Notes under the pieces: model-generated
Seen by the model: the letters and a program-made list of their open reading frames with translations, nothing else
Databases searched by the model: none
Told to the model about the DNA's origin: nothing
Position numbers and translations under genes: made by a program
In this document: in pieces, positions 1 through 8,956 of the stretch
Layout of the letters: each line of letters opens with the position of its first letter
Numbering within the stretch: position 1 is the stretch's first letter
Source of the DNA: Alphaproteobacteria bacterium
Lineage (GTDB): Bacteria; Pseudomonadota; Alphaproteobacteria; SMXQ01
DNA length: 64,000 nucleotides
Assembly: GCA_009380075.1 (NCBI GenBank)
Contig: WHSO01000005.1
Coordinates: forward strand, 1 to 64,000
Direction: 5' to 3'

Positions 1-428
1 AGTTCGTGGTGCTGGACCTCGACGGTGGCGAAGCGCTCGGGAATCCACTTGATACCGGTGTCGAGCGCCCAGTGCGCGGCGGCGTTGGACTCGCGCGCCA
101 ATGTCTCGGCGAGGTCGGGGTCGATCAGGCCCTGGGTCACGCGGTTGAGGTCGGCGACGAACTGCGCCTCGGTATAGGGGGCCATGACGAACTTCGCGTA
201 GGATTCCGCATCCACGTCGGGCAGGAACTCGCGGATTTCTTCCTTGCCGGAATGGCAGAAACGAAACCCGGTGTGCGAGAACCGCGCATTACCGCCGTAT
301 TCCGGCTCCGGCGCCTTTTCCAGCATGACGACGCGCTCGGCGCCCGACTGGCGCGCGGCGACCGCCGCCTCGAACGCGGACGAGCCGCCGCCGATGACGA
401 TGACATCGCAGGTTTCCGACTTGGCCAT
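1..428 (-). CDS. FAD-dependent oxidoreductase, tricarballylate dehydrogenase (TcuA)-like, 3' part cut by window edge
   Basis: Reverse-strand reading gives MAKSETCDVIVIGGGSSAFEAAVAARQSGAERVVMLEKAPEPEYGGNARFSHTGFRF..., with GxGxxx dinucleotide-binding motif and GGNxRFSHTGxR as in TcuA-type flavoproteins. The ORF track shows only its shadow frames. Confidence 0.8.
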   Translation of the reverse strand, partial: MAKSETCDVIVIGGGSSAFEAAVAARQSGAERVVMLEKAPEPEYGGNARFSHTGFRFCHSGKEEIREFLPDVDAESYAKFVMAPYTEAQFVADLNRVTQGLIDPDLAETLARESNAAAHWALDTGIKWIPERFATVEVQHHE

Positions 429-510
429 TGAAGTTTCCTCGGGATGATGAAGCGCCACCGGCGGGCCCGGCTGTTGACCGGGCCCGTGCGACGATGACGT
501 TGGTTTATGC

Positions 511-1569
511 CTATTCGGACTTCTTTTTCTTCTTTTTCTTCTTCGGTTTGGCGCCCAGCAGCGCCTCGGTCCGGTCGACGATCGCGGCGGGTGTCCGGGC
601 GAGGTCGAGTACGCGCTCGGTCAGTTCCTCGCCGGTGAGTGCGTTGATCTCGAGTTTCTGCTTGGTCGCGTCGGCGGTGAAACCGGGGTCCTTCATGGTC
701 GCGTCGAAGGCCCGACGCAGCGCGTTCAGGCGATCCGCCGGAAGCCCCGGCGGTGCCGCGATGGGACGGCCCAACTCGGTGTTGGAGGTGTAGAAGCTCA
801 CCACCTGGCGCTGCTCCGGCGTCTTCATGAACTTGTAGATGGTCGGCGCATTGACGCCGGGGATGGGCTTGCGCTCCATGTTGAACAGCACGCGAATCTT
901 GCCGGACTCGAGCCAGCCGGGCACCCCCGCCCGCAGGCCCGACAGGCTGTGGCAGATGCCCTGCAGCTCACCGCGTTCCATGGCGAGGAAGATGTCGGCG
1001 GTCCCCTTGTAGCCCTCGACCAGCTTGAACTTCATGCCGAGCACGCCCTTGAGGATGAGCGGCGTGGTGCTGACCGCGCCGCCGGACCCGGCGCCGCCGA
1101 CGATCAGCTCCCTGGTGAACAGGTCCTCGCCCGACTTGACGGGGGCGTTGGTCATGGCCACGCACAGGCGGTTGGTGAGCTCGGGCGAGCCGATCCAGTT
1201 GAACTCCTCCGGCTTGAACTTGACGGCGGGATGATTGAGGAGCGCGCGGGTCGGCATGTTGCGCGAGAACATGCCGATGCTGGTGCCGTCCTTGGGCGCG
1301 ACGTTGAACAGGTAGTTGGTGGCCTTGATGTGGCCGGCGCCGGGCATGTTCTTCGGCAGGAAGGTCGGCTTGCCGGCGATGTGGCGGCCCATGTGGCGGC
1401 CGATGACCCGCGCCCAGGCGTCATAGGTGCTGCCGGCGGCGCTGCCGATGATGAATTCGACTTGCTTGCCCTTGTAGAAATCGGCGACCGACTGTGCCGT
1501 CGCCACGCCCGGTTGCGCGGCGATGGCGGCCATGGTCAGGACGCCGATGCCGGCGGTGAGCTTGCGCAT
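511..1569 (-). CDS. Bug/TctC-family tripartite tricarboxylate transporter substrate-binding protein with C-terminal poly-Lys tail
   Basis: Signal peptide MRKLTAGIGVLTMAAIAAQPGVATAQ, then DFYKGKQVEFIIGSAAGSTYDAWARVIGRHMGRHIAGKP (Bug fold N-terminus). ORF start trimmed to 1569. Confidence 0.85.
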   Translation of the reverse strand: MRKLTAGIGVLTMAAIAAQPGVATAQSVADFYKGKQVEFIIGSAAGSTYDAWARVIGRHMGRHIAGKPTFLPKNMPGAGHIKATNYLFNVAPKDGTSIGMFSRNMPTRALLNHPAVKFKPEEFNWIGSPELTNRLCVAMTNAPVKSGEDLFTRELIVGGAGSGGAVSTTPLILKGVLGMKFKLVEGYKGTADIFLAMERGELQGICHSLSGLRAGVPGWLESGKIRVLFNMERKPIPGVNAPTIYKFMKTPEQRQVVSFYTSNTELGRPIAAPPGLPADRLNALRRAFDATMKDPGFTADATKQKLEINALTGEELTERVLDLARTPAAIVDRTEALLGAKPKKKKKKKKSE

Positions 1570-1725
1570 GTGATCCTCCCGTAACGTGTTTATTCTTGGA
1601 CGATTGGTGCCATGTTCCCCCGCGCGGGCCGTGGAGTCAATGTCACCCGTCCGATTCCCTTTTCCGGAATCCGAAAGGGGTGGCACCCTTCACCGCCTCA
1701 GTCGCGCGGCGTCGCGCTGCGGCGA

Positions 1726-3249
1726 TCACCCCTGTCCCTGGAACAGGTCGCGGTAGGCGTCGCGCAGCTTTGTCTTCTCGATCTTGCCCATGGTGTTGCG
1801 GGGCAGCGCATCGACGACGATCACGCGTTTGGGCTGCTTGAAGCGGGCAAGGACGGCCTCGAGTGGCGCAACGACGTCGGCTTCGCAAAGCGATGTGCCG
1901 TTTCCGGGCGCAACCACGGCGACCACGCCTTCGCCCATGTCGGGATGCGGCACGCCGATGACCGCGCATTCGGCGACGCCCGGGATTTCGTCGATCCGGG
2001 ATTCCACTTCCGCCGGATAGACGTTGAGGCCGCCGGTGATGATCAGATCCTTCTCGCGCCCGACGATGGAGACGTAGCCGCGCGCGTCGACCATGCCCAT
2101 GTCGCCGGTGATGAAATAGCCGTCGCGGAACTCCGCCGCCGTCTTCTCGGGCATCCGCCAGTAGCCGGAAAAGACGTTCGGCCCCTTGACCTCGATCATG
2201 CCGATGTCGCGGTCGGGCAGGGGCCGGCCGCTGGCGGGTTCGGTGATGCGCAAGGTCACGCCCGACAGCGGCAAGCCGACGGTGCCGGCGCGCCGTTCGC
2301 CTTCGTACGGGTTCGACGTGTTGATGCCGGTCTCGGTCATGCCGTAGCGCTCGCAGATCGCGTGCCCGGTGCGGGCGGCGAAGTCCTTGTGCACTTCGGC
2401 GGAAAGCGGTGCCGAGCCGGAGATGAACAGGCGCATGCCTTTGCACAATTCCGGCGTCAGGTCGCCGCGGGTGATCATGCGGTTGTAGAAGGTGGGCACG
2501 CCCATCATCACCGTGGCGCGCGGGACTTCCGCCATCACCCGGTCGAGGTCGAACTTCGGCAGGAAGATCATCGACGCCCCGGACAGCAGCGCCACGTTGC
2601 CGGCGACGAACAGGCCGTGGATGTGGAAGATCGGCAACGCGTGCAGGAGCACATCGTCAGGGGTGAAACGCCAGGCCTCCACCAGCGCGCGGGCGTTGGA
2701 CGCGAGGTTGCCGTGGCTGAGCATCGCCCCCTTGGAGCGCCCGGTGGTGCCCGAAGTGTAGAGGATGGCGGCGAGGTCCTTTTCGCCCCGCGCCACCGGA
2801 TCGTGGCGCGCCGGCATGCGGCGGGCCGCATCGGCGAGCGAGCCTGCGCCGGCGGCGTCCATCGTTTCGACGTGCAAAACGCCGTGGCGCGCGGCCGTCT
2901 TCGTCGCGGACGCCGCCCGCACCGGGTCGCACACGAACAGCCGCGGCGCCGCGTCGCCTAGAAAAAAGTCGACCTCCGTGCCGGTATACGCCGTGTTCAG
3001 CGGCAGGAAGGCGCCACCGGCGCGCAGACAGGCGAGGTAGAGCGCCAGCGCCTGCCAGCTTTTTTCCACCTGGACCGCGACGCGGTCGCCGGGTTCGAGC
3101 CCGCGCGCGGCCAGCACGCCGGCGAGCCGGGCGGAAAGGCCGAGCAGCGCGCCGTAGCTCACCGCGTCGCCGCCCGGAAGGTCGAGGGCAACCTTGTCCG
3201 GCCGGGGGACGGCGGCGGCAAACAGGTCGAACAGGTGATTGCCGCCCAT
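1726..3249 (-). CDS. matB: Malonyl-CoA synthetase / AMP-dependent acyl-CoA ligase
   Basis: MGGNHLFDLFAAAVPRPDKVALDLPGGDAVSYGAL...; AMP-binding motif LYTSGTTGRSKGAMLSH; PRNTMGKIEKTKLRD C-terminal motif; MatB-like N-terminus. ORF track start (4236) is over-extended. Confidence 0.85.
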   Translation of the reverse strand: MGGNHLFDLFAAAVPRPDKVALDLPGGDAVSYGALLGLSARLAGVLAARGLEPGDRVAVQVEKSWQALALYLACLRAGGAFLPLNTAYTGTEVDFFLGDAAPRLFVCDPVRAASATKTAARHGVLHVETMDAAGAGSLADAARRMPARHDPVARGEKDLAAILYTSGTTGRSKGAMLSHGNLASNARALVEAWRFTPDDVLLHALPIFHIHGLFVAGNVALLSGASMIFLPKFDLDRVMAEVPRATVMMGVPTFYNRMITRGDLTPELCKGMRLFISGSAPLSAEVHKDFAARTGHAICERYGMTETGINTSNPYEGERRAGTVGLPLSGVTLRITEPASGRPLPDRDIGMIEVKGPNVFSGYWRMPEKTAAEFRDGYFITGDMGMVDARGYVSIVGREKDLIITGGLNVYPAEVESRIDEIPGVAECAVIGVPHPDMGEGVVAVVAPGNGTSLCEADVVAPLEAVLARFKQPKRVIVVDALPRNTMGKIEKTKLRDAYRDLFQGQG

Positions 3250-3470
3250 CAGCCGCGCCCCGTTCCAGTGGCGGGCGCGTGGACCGGGCGTTGGGGAAGA
3301 AACGGCTCCGGCATGGTAAAGTCCCGCTCCCTGTCGGTCGGTTCGGTTGTCCCCGTCCCGGGTGAAGCGGGCCCGGCGGGCACGGTCGCGGGGGCCACCG
3401 CCGGGCGGCCGAAGGTCCCGGCAAATTGCCCCGGATTCGCCTGCGGGAATTCGCACCCCGGCCTTCAATA

Positions 3471-3478
3471 TGTATACA
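3471..3478. promoter_or_regulatory. Candidate GntR/FCD operator TGTATACA in the matB/gntR divergent intergenic region
   Basis: Perfect 8-bp palindrome within aataTGTATACAatat, 32 bp upstream of the gntR start and between divergent genes. Confidence 0.55.
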
Positions 3479-3510
3479 ATATGCGGTCGGGTTCGAGCGT
3501 GAGGAAATTC

Positions 3511-4182
3511 ATGGGGCGCACCCAGGGACTGAGGGAACAGCTCGAGGACGATATCGTCATGGGCCGCTACCGGCCGGGCGAGCGCCTCGACGAGGTATCG
3601 CTGGCGCGGCGCTTCGGCGTTTCGCGCACCCCCATCCGCGAGGTCATCATCCAGCTGGCCGAAACCGGCCTCCTGGAAATGCGTCCCCACCGCGGCGCCT
3701 ATGTCGCCTCGGTCGGCCCGCGCGAGATGGTGGAAATCTTCGAGGTCATGGCCGAGTTGGAAGGCATGTGTGGGCGCCTCGCCGCGCGCCGGATCGAGCC
3801 GGAAGAGGTCGACCGCCTTCGCGCCCTGCACGAGGACTGCGCCGCGGCCATCGCCGAGAACGATCCAGACGCCTACTACTTCATCAATGGGGAGTTCCAC
3901 GACGTCATCTACCAGGCGTCGCGCAACGGCTACCTCGCCGAGCAGGCGCGCAACCTGCACCGCCGCCTGCGGGTCTATCGCCGCCTTCAGTTCCGCGTCG
4001 GGGGGCGCCTTCGGGTCTCCCATGCCGAGCACGAGGCGATCATCGCCGCCCTCGCCGCCCACGACCAGACGCGTGCCAACGCGCTGTGCCGCGAACACGT
4101 GCTGGTCCAGGGCGAACGCTTCAGCGACCTGGTGTCCAGCCTGGCGGAGCTTGCCGGCGGCCGCGCCGCGGCCCGGCCCTGA
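3511..4182 (+). CDS. GntR-family transcriptional regulator, FCD (FadR-like) subfamily
   Basis: wHTH: LREQLEDDIVMGRYRPGERLDEVSLARRFGVSRTPIREVIIQLAETGLLEMRPHRGAYV; FCD helical domain with HxxxD/E residues. GAGG ribosome-binding site precedes ATG 3511. Confidence 0.9.
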   Translation: MGRTQGLREQLEDDIVMGRYRPGERLDEVSLARRFGVSRTPIREVIIQLAETGLLEMRPHRGAYVASVGPREMVEIFEVMAELEGMCGRLAARRIEPEEVDRLRALHEDCAAAIAENDPDAYYFINGEFHDVIYQASRNGYLAEQARNLHRRLRVYRRLQFRVGGRLRVSHAEHEAIIAALAAHDQTRANALCREHVLVQGERFSDLVSSLAELAGGRAAARP

Positions 4183-4388
4183 CCGTGCCGCCGTCGGTGG
4201 CGCCTCGTGCGTGCCGGCCGAAGAAGACCCGGCCACGGTTCCGCCACAATTCTTTCTTTTGCCTCAATCGGTTATGCGTAAATCGATCTTGCGTTCCGTC
4301 GAAAACAAGATAAAAGTCCCGCCTCGGGAAGTCGGATGTCCTTTCCCGGCCGCTACCTGACGGCACAACCCCATCGTTAGAGACCCCA

Positions 4389-4565
4389 ATGGCCACCACC
4401 CCGGATGCCTTCCGCGTACCGCCCACCGTGCCCTCGCGTCCCAGCAAACTCATGCTCGTCCTTCTCGCCGCCATCGTTGTCGGCTTCTTCGTCGTGATCT
4501 TCACCCACAAGGAAGCGCCGTCGTCCGGCGCCGGTACGGCGCCCGTCGCCGCGCCGCAGGAATAG
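4389..4565 (+). CDS. Small single-pass membrane protein (58 aa), uncharacterised
   Basis: MATTPDAFRVPPTVPSRPSKLMLVLLAAIVVGFFVVIFTHKEAPSSGAGTAPVAAPQE*; one hydrophobic helix; followed immediately by a terminator-like hairpin. Not in the ORF track (below its length cutoff). Confidence 0.6.
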   Translation: MATTPDAFRVPPTVPSRPSKLMLVLLAAIVVGFFVVIFTHKEAPSSGAGTAPVAAPQE

Positions 4566-4587
4566 GCAAACGCCATTTCCCGCATGC

Positions 4588-4614
4588 AAGGGGCGCCCCA
4601 CGGGGCGCCCCTTT
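4588..4614 (+). terminator. Rho-independent-like terminator
   Basis: aaggggcgccccacggggcgccccttt: GC-rich inverted repeat followed by a short T run. Confidence 0.65.
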
Positions 4615-4702
4615 CGTTTGATGTCGTCCTGGCATGGGGTGCGTCGGACCGCACGCCGTGGTAATCTCGTCATCGGCGCACAAAGCGCCGGGGAGACGAC
4701 CC

Positions 4703-5098
4703 ATGACAGGCACAGCGCAGAAATCGCGGGTGCGTCCCGCGGTCGAATGTTCGGGCATCGATCATGTCGTGCTCTATGTGCGCGACGTCGCGCGCTCGGT
4801 CGCGTTCTACGTCGACGTTCTCGGCATGAAGGTGAAGCACAAGTCCTCGGATTACGCGTTCCTGCGTTGCGGTAATCAGCTGTTCGGCCTGTTTGCCGCC
4901 GAGGGAGACGCCGACACGGGCCGCGGGGAGGAGCTGTCGCACCTCGCCTTCAACGTGCCCGGCGGCACCAGCGCCTCGATCAAGAAGGCGCTGGCGGAAC
5001 ACGGCGTCAAGGCGACGGGGCGCAGCGCCGATCCGGATTGCATCTATTTCACGGACCCCGACGGCCACCACCTTCAGATCGTCAGCCCGGACGAGTAG
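4703..5098 (+). CDS. VOC (glyoxalase/bleomycin resistance/dioxygenase) family protein
   Basis: GIDHVVLYVRDVARSVAFYVDVLGMKV...YFTDPDGHHLQIV, classic VOC motifs. Confidence 0.9.
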   Translation: MTGTAQKSRVRPAVECSGIDHVVLYVRDVARSVAFYVDVLGMKVKHKSSDYAFLRCGNQLFGLFAAEGDADTGRGEELSHLAFNVPGGTSASIKKALAEHGVKATGRSADPDCIYFTDPDGHHLQIVSPDE

Positions 5099-5110
5099 CG
5101 GAAGCGATCC

Positions 5111-6040
5111 CTAGTCGCCCCGGACGACCGGGTTGACGATGGTGCCAATCGATTCGATCTCCATGCGCACGGTGTCGCCGGGCTTGAGGAAGATGCCACG
5201 CGGCCGGCCCACGCCGGACGGCGTGCCGGTTGAGATCACGTCGCCCGGCAGCAGGGTAAAGTGCTCCGACAGGAACTCGATCTGCTCGTCGATCCTGAAG
5301 GTCATGTCGTCGGTGTTCGAATCCTGCTGCAACTCGTCGTTGATCCAGGTCTTGAGAGTGAGTTTCTGGGGATCGGGGATGAAGGCGGCCGGGACCATGA
5401 CGGGCCCCATGGGCGCGCCGGTATCGCAGCTCTTGTGCAGGATCCAGTCGCGCTCCCACTGGGGCCAGTCCTTGCGGTGGCCGATGTCGCGCAGGGACAC
5501 GTCATGGCAGATGGTGTAGCCGGCGACGTATTTGAGCGCGTCCTGCGCCTTGACGTTGCGCGCGGGCTTGCCGATGACGACGGCGAGCTCAACCTCCCAG
5601 TCCACCTGCCTGGAGGTGTGCGGCAGGCGGATCGCCTCGCCGGTGCCGATCACGCCCTGGCGCGCAAGCTTGATGAAGAAATAGGGCCGCCGCGTGGTCT
5701 TGTCGTAGCCGGCGCCGCCCGCCATCTCGCGCGTATGGGCACCGTAGTTCGATCCGGCCATGAACAGGGTGTTGGGGTACAGCAGCGGCGCCTTCAGCGT
5801 CACCCTGTCGCGGGAGCCGACCTCGGCACCATTAAGCTTTCCCGCGGCCGCCGCCTCGGCGAGAAGCGACATCAGGCCTTCGCTGTTGGCCCAGTCCCGC
5901 ACGATGTCGATGGCGCGGTAGCCGGGCAGTTCCTTGCCCATGGCATCCGCCGCCTTCAGGATGTCGAAGACGGCGCCGCCGACGTCGAGGCCCGAGCGGG
6001 CGACGTTGGACGAATCGCTGTAGGTGAGAAGCGAATACAT
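5111..6040 (-). CDS. Fumarylacetoacetate hydrolase (FAH) family protein
   Basis: NYGAHTREM...DWEVELAVVIGKPARNVKAQDALKYVAGYTICHDVSLRD...STGTPSGVGRPRGIFLKPGDTVRMEIESIGTIVNPV. Confidence 0.93.
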   Translation of the reverse strand: MYSLLTYSDSSNVARSGLDVGGAVFDILKAADAMGKELPGYRAIDIVRDWANSEGLMSLLAEAAAAGKLNGAEVGSRDRVTLKAPLLYPNTLFMAGSNYGAHTREMAGGAGYDKTTRRPYFFIKLARQGVIGTGEAIRLPHTSRQVDWEVELAVVIGKPARNVKAQDALKYVAGYTICHDVSLRDIGHRKDWPQWERDWILHKSCDTGAPMGPVMVPAAFIPDPQKLTLKTWINDELQQDSNTDDMTFRIDEQIEFLSEHFTLLPGDVISTGTPSGVGRPRGIFLKPGDTVRMEIESIGTIVNPVVRGD

Positions 6041-6095
6041 GGTCGGTGTTCTCCCGTACTGTCGTCGTGTTGTCGTTTGTGTTTCGCGAGCGGTG

Positions 6096-7106
6096 TTACG
6101 GCTTGCTCAGGACCCGCGCCTTCATCATCACCTCTTCGGGTGCATCGGCCATGAGCTTGATGACCTTGTCGAGGTATTCCCCCGTTTCCGGCTCCAGGTC
6201 GAGGCGACGCTTCTTCGCGTCGGCGACGAAGGCCGGGTCCTTGACCATGGCGTTGAAGGCCCGCCGCAGCTCGGCCAGCCGGCCCTTCGGCAGCTTCGGC
6301 GGTCCCCACAGGGCGTAGCCGAAGGACGAGGACGAGCAGATCAGCTCCATGATCCGCCTCTGTTCCGGATCGCTCAGCAGCTCCGGCGCCGTCGGCACGT
6401 CGGGCAGGTCGGGATGGCGGTCGAGCGCGGTGATCCACATGTACCTAATCTTGCCCTCGGCCACCATGTGCTTCAGCGTGCGCCGGACGGCGGTAAGCGA
6501 TGTCCCGCCGAGGCCGTGGGTCTCCCCCTGTTCGACGGCATGCAGCATCTTGGGCGAGGATTCGTAGCCGCGCAGCACCTTGAACTTCGTGCCGATCATG
6601 CGGTTGAAGGCCATCGGGATGCGGGTGGTGGCGCTGTTGGGGCCCGAAGCGGCGAGGACGACCTCGACCTTCTTGGCGCCTTCCAGCGTCGTCGCCGGCG
6701 CGTCGGAGCGCACCAGTGCAATGTTGAGCGCGCGCACCAGCCGGCCGACGTAGGTGAACTTGGTGACGTCGTAGGCGGCCTTCTCGCCCAGCACTTTGTT
6801 GAGCGCGAGTTGGGAATTGAACACGCCGAGCTCGGTACCATCCTGGCGGCCGGGGCCGTAAAGATAGGCCGCCGCGACCGACGATCCGCCGCCGGGTTTG
6901 TTCTGCACCACGACCTTGGGGCTGCCCGCGATGTGGTTGCCGATGTGGCTGCCCATCAGCCGGGTGTAGGCGTCGTAGCCGCCGCCCGGCCCGAAGCCGA
7001 CCATCAGCGTCAGTGTCTTGCCGGCATAGAAGTCAGCCGCCTGCGCCGGATGTCCGGCGAAGGGCAGGGCTGCCGCAGCGGCAAGCATCAGAAGCCGTAT
7101 CTTCAT
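6096..7106 (-). CDS. Bug/TctC-family substrate-binding protein
   Basis: Signal peptide MKIRLLMLAAAAALPFAGHPAQA, DFYAGKTLTLMVGFGPGGGYDAYTRLMGSHIGNHIAGSPKVVVQNKPGGGS. Confidence 0.87.
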   Translation of the reverse strand: MKIRLLMLAAAAALPFAGHPAQAADFYAGKTLTLMVGFGPGGGYDAYTRLMGSHIGNHIAGSPKVVVQNKPGGGSSVAAAYLYGPGRQDGTELGVFNSQLALNKVLGEKAAYDVTKFTYVGRLVRALNIALVRSDAPATTLEGAKKVEVVLAASGPNSATTRIPMAFNRMIGTKFKVLRGYESSPKMLHAVEQGETHGLGGTSLTAVRRTLKHMVAEGKIRYMWITALDRHPDLPDVPTAPELLSDPEQRRIMELICSSSSFGYALWGPPKLPKGRLAELRRAFNAMVKDPAFVADAKKRRLDLEPETGEYLDKVIKLMADAPEEVMMKARVLSKP

Positions 7107-8848
7107 GTCTTCCTCCCCCGTTGGGAACGTGCGGTCCGGGACGTCCGCGCACCGGCGCGGGGCTGTCGGGGAACCACCGGCAGCCAGAGACAGGATGGAT
7201 GCGCCGCGCTGTGGTGGATGATGTCGCGGCCGAGCTTGGTCGGGTGATAGGGGTGGGCGAAGACACCGTCGGTCTGGTTCGAATCGGCGTTGGCGATCTC
7301 GAGCCGGATGCGGTGTTCCTTGCGGAACAGGTGCGCCGCCGCCATCAGCTCGATGTCAAAGCGGTAAATCGTCCCCGGCTCGATCGCCCGCGGCCGTTCG
7401 TGGGTGTAGTAGGGCCTGAAGCGGGTGTCGAAGCGCGGGTCGCGTTCCCAATGGTGCGAGGCCCTGAGCCAGCCCTTGGACACGATCGCCGCCGCCGGCT
7501 GCGCGCCCCGGGTGCGGGCCTCGTCGGACTGCGGCGCCTGGTCCGACAGCTTGACGATGAAGTCGGTGTCGATCTGGTCGCTCGTGGCACGGAGCTCGAG
7601 CAGGATCGGCCCGGTCACTTCCATGTCCTCGGCCAGCGGGGCGGAGGTGAAGGTCAGCACCCTACGCACCGGGTCCGGCCGCCCGTCGGGGCCGATGGCG
7701 ACGACGCCGATCTTCCATTCGGGATCGGGATAGGCATAGGACACGGAGCCTTCGTTGCGGCGTGGCGGTTCCGGCGCGAGCGCGCCGTCATTGAGCGAGA
7801 CGACCGACCTCGACGGCCCCTTGCGCAGATACCACGGCGTATATTTCGCACGCCGGAGCGGGAATTCCCGTTCCGCCCGTACGACCTTTTCCCCGGTAAT
7901 GTGCAGCCGGACGGGCGCGACCCTTTCCCAGCCGGTGTCGAGGCCCTTGAGGTAGCGGTCGTAGAAGGGCAGCAGCTCCGCCGCGTGGAATTCCTCCGTG
8001 TCGTAGAGGTGGTGCGCCTCGCGCACGTTGGCTGCGCCCGTGACCAGCAGTTTCTTCGGCCCGCGCACGAGTTCATAGCCGAGCAGGTTGCCGCGCAGAT
8101 GCAAATCGCGCTTGCCCCAGTGGCCAATGGAGAAGACCGGGATACGGATATCGCCCAGCCGTTCGGTGACGGTGCGTTCCTTCCAGAAGGCGTCGTAGGT
8201 GCTGTGACGCAGGATCTCGAGATTGAGGTCGTAGGTCATCTCCCGTCCGCGCGGCACATCGGCGGGACGGTGCAGGTTGTTGGCGCGCACCGTGTTGTTG
8301 TACCAGTTCGACCGGTAGCCGCAGAGGATGCCGCCGTGGTAGGTGGAACCGCGGTAGCTGTCGGTCGAGGCGTCGTAGGGTGCGATGCATTTGAGCGCCG
8401 GCGGCTTCATCGCCGCCATGAACCACTGAGACGTGCCGAAATAGGACTGCCCGATGCCGCCGACATTGCCGTCGCACCAGGGCTGGCGGGCGATCCAGGC
8501 GATCATCTCGACGTTATCCATCTGCTCGTCATCCGCCATGTAGCGGAACAGGCCTTCCGACCGGCCCGACCCGCGCACGTCGGCATGGACGTAGGCGTAC
8601 CCGCGCGCGACGTACCAGGCGATGGGGCCGGTCTCGCGCCAGGCAAACAGCGGCACCGCGGGCACGTCGTCGAATTCGTAGCAGTAGGGCGAGGCGGCAT
8701 AGAGCGCGGGAAACCGTCCCGTTGCCTCGGGGCGCCAGACGGACAGGGCGATACGGGTCCCGTCGCGCATGGCGACGGTCATATCCCGTTCGTTCCTGAC
8801 CTTGTAGCGCGGCCGGCTCAGGCCGCGTGCTCCGGCTCCGCGCGCCAT
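7103..8848 (-). CDS. CocE/NonD (S15) family hydrolase
   Basis: MTVAMRDGTRIALSVWRPEATGRFPALYAASPY...GIGQSYFGTSQWFMAAMKPPALKCIAPYDASTDSYRGSTYHGG; C-terminal jelly-roll. Overlaps the next gene start by 4 bp. Confidence 0.9.
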   Translation of the reverse strand: MARGAGARGLSRPRYKVRNERDMTVAMRDGTRIALSVWRPEATGRFPALYAASPYCYEFDDVPAVPLFAWRETGPIAWYVARGYAYVHADVRGSGRSEGLFRYMADDEQMDNVEMIAWIARQPWCDGNVGGIGQSYFGTSQWFMAAMKPPALKCIAPYDASTDSYRGSTYHGGILCGYRSNWYNNTVRANNLHRPADVPRGREMTYDLNLEILRHSTYDAFWKERTVTERLGDIRIPVFSIGHWGKRDLHLRGNLLGYELVRGPKKLLVTGAANVREAHHLYDTEEFHAAELLPFYDRYLKGLDTGWERVAPVRLHITGEKVVRAEREFPLRRAKYTPWYLRKGPSRSVVSLNDGALAPEPPRRNEGSVSYAYPDPEWKIGVVAIGPDGRPDPVRRVLTFTSAPLAEDMEVTGPILLELRATSDQIDTDFIVKLSDQAPQSDEARTRGAQPAAAIVSKGWLRASHHWERDPRFDTRFRPYYTHERPRAIEPGTIYRFDIELMAAAHLFRKEHRIRLEIANADSNQTDGVFAHPYHPTKLGRDIIHHSAAHPSCLWLPVVPRQPRAGARTSRTARSQRGRKT

Positions 8849-8956
8849 GCAACGCTTCCCATTACAGCCTGCCCTTCGTTATCGGCTTGTTGCGGTCATT
8901 AAATCCGAGCTCCGGCCGCTTGTCCATCCGAGGCACCGGATATTCCGGCACGCGTT

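Noticed and set aside
1726-4236. 836-aa minus-strand ORF
   Set aside because: MatB ends at its own start, 3249. Upstream sequence is antisense to the GntR regulator.
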